A stretch of DNA of 64,000 nt from Pedobacter aquae (GTDB lineage: Bacteria > Bacteroidota > Bacteroidia > Sphingobacteriales > Sphingobacteriaceae). This document shows positions 60,029 through 64,000 of this stretch, one piece after another. Position 1 is the first letter of the stretch. Every line of letters begins with the position of its first letter. Below the pieces are notes generated by a model. The model had not been told where the DNA came from, did no database searches, and worked only from the letters and a program-made list of their open reading frames with translations. The position numbers and the translations under genes are program-made. The stretch lies in assembly GCF_008195825.1 (NCBI RefSeq), contig NZ_CP043329.1:434001-498000 (forward strand), given 5' to 3'.

Positions 60029-62089
60029 TTACCAGATTTTTATTCTGTTTTCTGGTGCTTTGTAAAGTTTGTCTCCAGGTTTTACATCAAATGCAGTGTA
60101 CCAAGCATCCATATTGACTACAGGACCTATGGTTCTGAATTCATTTGGCGAGTGTGTATCGACAATAATTAATTGAGCAGCTGTTTCTGGTAAAGAGCTG
60201 CCTCTCCAAACTTGTGCCCATGATAAGAAAAATCTTTGATCTGGGGTAAAGCCATCAATTTTTGTATTTGATTTTCCTTGCTCGGTCATTTTAAACGCTT
60301 CGTAAGCAATGTTTAATCCGCCAAGGTCACCAATGTTTTCACCTAAGGTTAATTTACCGTTTACCGGGATGGTATCAAGCACTTTGTAATTGTTGTATTG
60401 CTGTACCAAATCGGCAGATTTTGCTTTAAATCTTGCCAAATCATCTGCTGTCCACCAGTTACGTAAAGCTCCATCTTTATCATATTGGCTACCAGAGTCA
60501 TCAAAACCATGAGACATCTCATGTCCGATTACAGAACCAATACCGCCATAATTTACAGCATCATCCGCATTAGGATCAAAGAAAGGGAATTGTAAAATAC
60601 CAGCAGGGAAAACAATTTCATTCATCACCGGACTGTAATAAGCATTTACCGTTGGTGGCGTCATTCCCCATTGTGTCTTATCTACTGGTTTCCCTAATCT
60701 ACTTATCATTTTTTGATAAGCCCATTCCCCAGAATTTCTAACATTTTGGAAGTGCATATTAGGTTTAATCACTAAGCCATCATAAGTTTCCCATTTATCG
60801 GTATAACCAATTTTAGGTGTAAAAGCATGTAATTTATCAAGCGCTTTTACTTTGGTTTCTTCACTCATCCAGTCTAAAGTTTTAATTCTCTTCTCAAAAG
60901 CAATAGAAAGGTTGTTTACCAATTCTTTCATTCTTGCTTTAGCTTCTGGCTTAAAGTGTTGTTGTACATATAATTGTCCTAACAAATCACCAATGGTACC
61001 ATCAGTTAAAGAAGACATTCTTTGCCAACGTGGGGTTTGTACTTTTTGGCCACTTAAAACTCTTGAATATTCAAAATTTGCTTTCACAAACTCTGAGCTC
61101 AGGTGCGAAGCAGCATTTTTAATGACATTCCATTTTAAATAAGTCTTTAAATCGGCAACAGCTGTATTGGTTAATAAGCTATCAGCAAATTTGAAAAATT
61201 TAGGGTGACTCACTAAGATGGTATCCTCTCCTTGGACTTTCATTTTAGCCATTAAAGCCGTCCAATTTAGGTGTGGCGTAGTTTTAGAAAAATCTGCAAC
61301 CGCAAACTTATTGTAAGTTTTATAAGGGTCTCTCATTTCTAAACGGCTCATTTGTGCCGCAGCGAATGATTTCTCTAGACTAAAAACAGTAGCAGCATGT
61401 TTTTTAGCTTCTTCTGCTGTAGAACCTGTTAGCGTAAATAGTTTTTGAACATATTGGCTATAAGCGTCTCTTATTTTTGCGCTTCTAGCATCATCTTTCA
61501 AATAATAATCTCTATCTGGTAGGGTAGTGCCGCCTTGGCTTAATTGGGCCACCATTAATTGCGGGTTCTTCCTGTCTTGACCAATATAAAAGCCAAAAAC
61601 TGGCGAAGCTATACCTTGTGTACGTAAAGTAGCAATGGCATTAATAATGTCGCTAGTACTTTTTAAAGCGTCTATTTTAGCTAAATCTGCTTTTATAGGT
61701 GTGTAACCCAATTTTTCAATGGTTACGCTATCCATAGCGGCTTTATAAAAATCTCCAACTCTTCTTTCGGGTGAACCAGCCGGGGCGCCTGTTTTAGCAG
61801 CAGCAGTATTTAAAATGGTTTTTACGGCATTGATATTGAAATCTCTAAGCTCGTAAAAACTACCCCATCTTGTCTCTTTTGCTGGAATAGGATTGTTTTT
61901 AACCCAGATACCGTTAGCATATTGTGCAAAATCATTGCCTGGCTTTACACTAAAATCCATATTGGCAGGGTCAATAAATTTTTTTGCTTCTTTCTTGTTC
62001 TTATCATCAGAGGTTTTAGGCTCTGTGGCAAACAACTGGAATGTAGCCATACTTAAACCAATGGCCATAGCGGTAATGCTCAATTTCAT
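60029..62089 (-). CDS. M13-family metallopeptidase (neprilysin/PepO-like)
   Basis: This 686-residue zinc endopeptidase has a signal peptide (ITAMAIGLSMATFQLFA) and the M13 N-terminal domain (FSVKPGNDFAQYANGIWVKNN). The catalytic part carries the zinc motif HEMSH near residue 520 (VIGHEMSHGFDDSGSQYD), the third ligand in ENIGDLGG and NAYYSPVMNEIVFPAGILQ. It ends in the family signature PENRIKIW. Enzymes of this kind cleave short peptides in the periplasm or outside the cell. The gene is single, with a hairpin after the stop. Confidence 0.95.
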   Translation of the reverse strand: MKLSITAMAIGLSMATFQLFATEPKTSDDKNKKEAKKFIDPANMDFSVKPGNDFAQYANGIWVKNNPIPAKETRWGSFYELRDFNINAVKTILNTAAAKTGAPAGSPERRVGDFYKAAMDSVTIEKLGYTPIKADLAKIDALKSTSDIINAIATLRTQGIASPVFGFYIGQDRKNPQLMVAQLSQGGTTLPDRDYYLKDDARSAKIRDAYSQYVQKLFTLTGSTAEEAKKHAATVFSLEKSFAAAQMSRLEMRDPYKTYNKFAVADFSKTTPHLNWTALMAKMKVQGEDTILVSHPKFFKFADSLLTNTAVADLKTYLKWNVIKNAASHLSSEFVKANFEYSRVLSGQKVQTPRWQRMSSLTDGTIGDLLGQLYVQQHFKPEAKARMKELVNNLSIAFEKRIKTLDWMSEETKVKALDKLHAFTPKIGYTDKWETYDGLVIKPNMHFQNVRNSGEWAYQKMISRLGKPVDKTQWGMTPPTVNAYYSPVMNEIVFPAGILQFPFFDPNADDAVNYGGIGSVIGHEMSHGFDDSGSQYDKDGALRNWWTADDLARFKAKSADLVQQYNNYKVLDTIPVNGKLTLGENIGDLGGLNIAYEAFKMTEQGKSNTKIDGFTPDQRFFLSWAQVWRGSSLPETAAQLIIVDTHSPNEFRTIGPVVNMDAWYTAFDVKPGDKLYKAPENRIKIW

Positions 62090-62368
62090 ACTCTGTTAGT
62101 TAATTAGTTATTTAAATTTACTTTACAAAAGATGAAATGTTTAAACATCTATAATTTTGTTACTAACGATTAAACCAGTTGTAAATAAATTTTATCCCTG
62201 TCTTGGCTAAAATACTGTCAAGAATGTGGGTGTGCATCCTTATTTTCATGTTTTCAGGAGTTAATACATACATAACTCTAAATCCATAAAAATATTGTTA
62301 CAGATAGGTTAATAGAGATAAAATTTTAGTGAAGCTTAGGCCGATGATATAAATCTCATAAGAAACCT
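62090..62368. other. intergenic region between the M13 peptidase and valS
   Basis: This divergent promoter region holds no frame or RNA gene that I can support. A valS promoter box follows at 62369. No T-box-like leader is apparent, since the predicted leader of valS is short. Confidence 0.5.
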
Positions 62369-62376
62369 TATTTTTG
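62369..62376 (+). promoter_or_regulatory. -7 promoter box for valS
   Basis: TATTTTTG matches TAnnTTTG, 28 nt before the valS ATG. Confidence 0.6.
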
Positions 62377-62404
62377 CGGTTTATAAAGATTTCCGTTAAC
62401 ATAT

Positions 62405-64000
62405 ATGAGCATTTCTAAAACCTATAACCCCAAAGAGGCAGAGGCAAAGTGGTACCAATATTGGCTAGATCATAAATTCTTTAAATCTGTTCCGGATGAA
62501 AGAGAGCCTTACACCATTGTTATTCCTCCGCCAAATGTTACAGGGGTATTACACATGGGGCACATGCTTAACAATACTATCCAAGATGTATTGATTCGTA
62601 GAGCCAGAATGAAAGGTAAGAATGCTTGTTGGGTACCTGGTACAGACCATGCCTCTATTGCTACCGAGGCCAAAGTTGTTGCCATGCTTAAAGAAAAGGG
62701 CATCAACAAAAAAGATATTTCTAGAGAAGAATTTTTGAAATATGCTTACGAGTGGAAAGACAAATACGGAGGTATCATCCTAGAGCAATTAAAAAAACTA
62801 GGTGCTTCTTGCGATTGGGATAGAACAGCTTTTACCATGGATCCTGCTTTGTCTGAAGCCGTGATAGATACTTTTATCCATCTACATAAAAAAGGACTTA
62901 TTTATCGTGGTGTAAGAATGGTAAACTGGGACCCTAAAGGTTTAACAGCCGTTTCTGATGAGGAAGTCATCCGTAAAGAGGTAAACCAAAAGTTGTATTA
63001 TATTAGGTATTTCTTAAGTCCACAGTCAGCAGACGGCGGTCAGCAGACTACTGACTTACAATACTTAATAATAGCTACCACCCGTCCAGAAACTATCATG
63101 GCTGATGCCGCCATTTGTATCAACCCAAATGATGAACGTTACAGCCATTTAAAAGGTAAAAAAGTCTTTATTCCATTAATCAATAAAGAGATTTCGGTTA
63201 TAGCCGATGAATATGTGGATATGGAGTTTGGTACCGGATGTTTAAAAGTAACGCCAGCACATGATTTAAACGATTATGAATTGGGTATTAAACATCATTT
63301 AGAAGTTATTGATATTTTAAATGATGATGGTACTTTAAACGAAAAAGCACAAATTTTAGTAGGCGAGGATAGGTTTATCGCTCGTAAGAAAATAGCTATA
63401 TTACTAGAAGAAGCGGGGCATTTAGAAAAAGTTGAGGATTATAAATCTCAAATAGGTTTTTCTGAACGTACCGATGCCGCCATAGAACCTAAACTTTCTA
63501 TGCAGTGGTTCTGTAAAATGGCAGAAATGGCTGGCCCGGCCTTAGATTATGTAAATAATGGTGATGTTAAACTGATACCAGATAAATTCATTAATACCTA
63601 CCGCCATTGGATGGAGCATGTGAAAGATTGGTGTATTTCTCGTCAATTGTGGTGGGGACAGCAAATACCGGCTTGGTATGCGCCTAATGGAGAAGTTGTA
63701 GTTGCTAAAACAGCCGAAGAGGCTCTAGATCAGTTTAAAAATCTAAAATCTGAATTCGCAAATCTAAAATCGAGCGATTTACGCCAAGACGAAGACGTTG
63801 TAGATACTTGGTTTTCTTCATGGTTGTGGCCGATATCGGTTTTTGATCCAACGGTTTGTGGTCATCCAGAAGCTAAAGGAAATGCCGACGTAAATTATTA
63901 TTACCCAACTAATGATTTGGTGACTGCACCAGAAATTTTATTTTTCTGGGTAGCCCGTATGATTATGGCTGGTCACGAGTTTAGAGGCGAAGTACCTTTC
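62405..64000 (+). CDS. valS: valyl-tRNA synthetase, N-terminal part (cut by window edge)
   Basis: The frame is open from ATG 62405 to the window end (532 residues; family members have about 870-950). It encodes a class I synthetase with the HIGH-type motif [10 protein letters not shown] (about 43-52), YEWKDKYGG, the start of the editing domain with [12 protein letters not shown] (about 223) and the ARMIMAG segment at the end of the visible part. The KMSKS loop is beyond the window. Residues about 204-219 ([15 protein letters not shown]) do not resemble a normal synthetase loop and coincide exactly with a short repeat (63015-63058). The frame stays open through it. Confidence 0.96.
   Translation, partial: MSISKTYNPKEAEAKWYQYWLDHKFFKSVPDEREPYTIVIPPPNVTGVLHMGHMLNNTIQDVLIRRARMKGKNACWVPGTDHASIATEAKVVAMLKEKGINKKDISREEFLKYAYEWKDKYGGIILEQLKKLGASCDWDRTAFTMDPALSEAVIDTFIHLHKKGLIYRGVRMVNWDPKGLTAVSDEEVIRKEVNQKLYYIRYFLSPQSADGGQQTTDLQYLIIATTRPETIMADAAICINPNDERYSHLKGKKVFIPLINKEISVIADEYVDMEFGTGCLKVTPAHDLNDYELGIKHHLEVIDILNDDGTLNEKAQILVGEDRFIARKKIAILLEEAGHLEKVEDYKSQIGFSERTDAAIEPKLSMQWFCKMAEMAGPALDYVNNGDVKLIPDKFINTYRHWMEHVKDWCISRQLWWGQQIPAWYAPNGEVVVAKTAEEALDQFKNLKSEFANLKSSDLRQDEDVVDTWFSSWLWPISVFDPTVCGHPEAKGNADVNYYYPTNDLVTAPEILFFWVARMIMAGHEFRGEVPF
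63015..63058 (+). repeat. 44-bp repeat copy inside valS (copy C)
   Basis: The copy has inverted ends TAAGTC (63015-63020) and GACTTA (63053-63058). Its inner 30 bases (63029-63058) match the copy in aguA at 21 of 30 and the reverse complement of the copy after aguB at 23 of 30. It adds an in-frame loop to the valS product. Confidence 0.7.

Overview
The window looks like chromosome from a low-GC member of the Bacteroidota, most likely Sphingobacteriaceae (Pedobacter-like). This rests on gene content: the type IX secretion protein PorQ next to cmk, bacillithiol deacetylase BshB1, DUF4783/DUF4294/DUF6588 proteins, a TPR/outer-membrane/HU-SPOR/ExbB-ExbD-TonB cluster and an ECF sigma factor operon. 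It also rests on the Bacteroidota -7 promoter box (TAnnTTTG), found just upstream of at least eleven genes. No rRNA, tRNA, CRISPR array, integrase or transposase was found. Both window edges cut genes: aguB on the left, valS on the right.

Layout. 0-2.1 kb: agmatine-to-putrescine genes aguB and aguA, split by a four-helix-bundle (S23/Avd-type) gene bracketed by inverted copies of a short repeat. 2.2-7.8 kb: M48 lipoprotein protease, plsY, nadC, DUF4783, gpmI, a lipoprotein, a TPR protein. 8-17 kb: lon, universal stress protein, LpxR-like protein, arfB, porQ, cmk, rpsA. 17-18.6 kb: pyrR-pyrB. 19-28.3 kb: a large envelope-energisation cluster (TPR, beta-barrel, HU-SPOR, exbB, exbD, tonB) ending in folC. 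28.3-34 kb: the only clearly accessory segment, with a very large exonuclease-RecQ-UvrD helicase flanked by broken genes, including a HIT-family remnant. 34-39.4 kb: pabB, purA, fur and rsh. 39.5-47.9 kb: DUF4294, glutathione peroxidase, bshB1, an acyl-CoA dehydrogenase, a FAD/Rieske oxidoreductase, lysine 6-transaminase, a PLP desulfhydrase-like enzyme, DUF6588. 48-56.8 kb: rluD-type synthase, class IV aminotransferase, fmt, NamZ-like DUF1343, FtsX-like permease, an ECF sigma operon, mazG. 56.8-64 kb: aldo/keto reductase, a degenerate tandem array, mnmD, rhodanese, M13 peptidase, valS.

The most notable points are these. (1) A 30-bp repeat occurs inverted on both sides of the four-helix-bundle gene, forms part of the aguA N-terminus, and recurs inside the valS reading frame. 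This suggests a small unrecognised mobile cassette. (2) Three minus-strand genes (fmt, mazG and the helicase) each carry what reads as a one-base loss in an A-run, which is either an assembly error or slippage. (3) The accessory helicase island is decaying. (4) Several genes start 3-9 nt after a -7 box, which implies leaderless mRNAs and corrects several start codons. (5) Four different degenerate short-word repeat families sit between genes, and some reach into start or stop codons.
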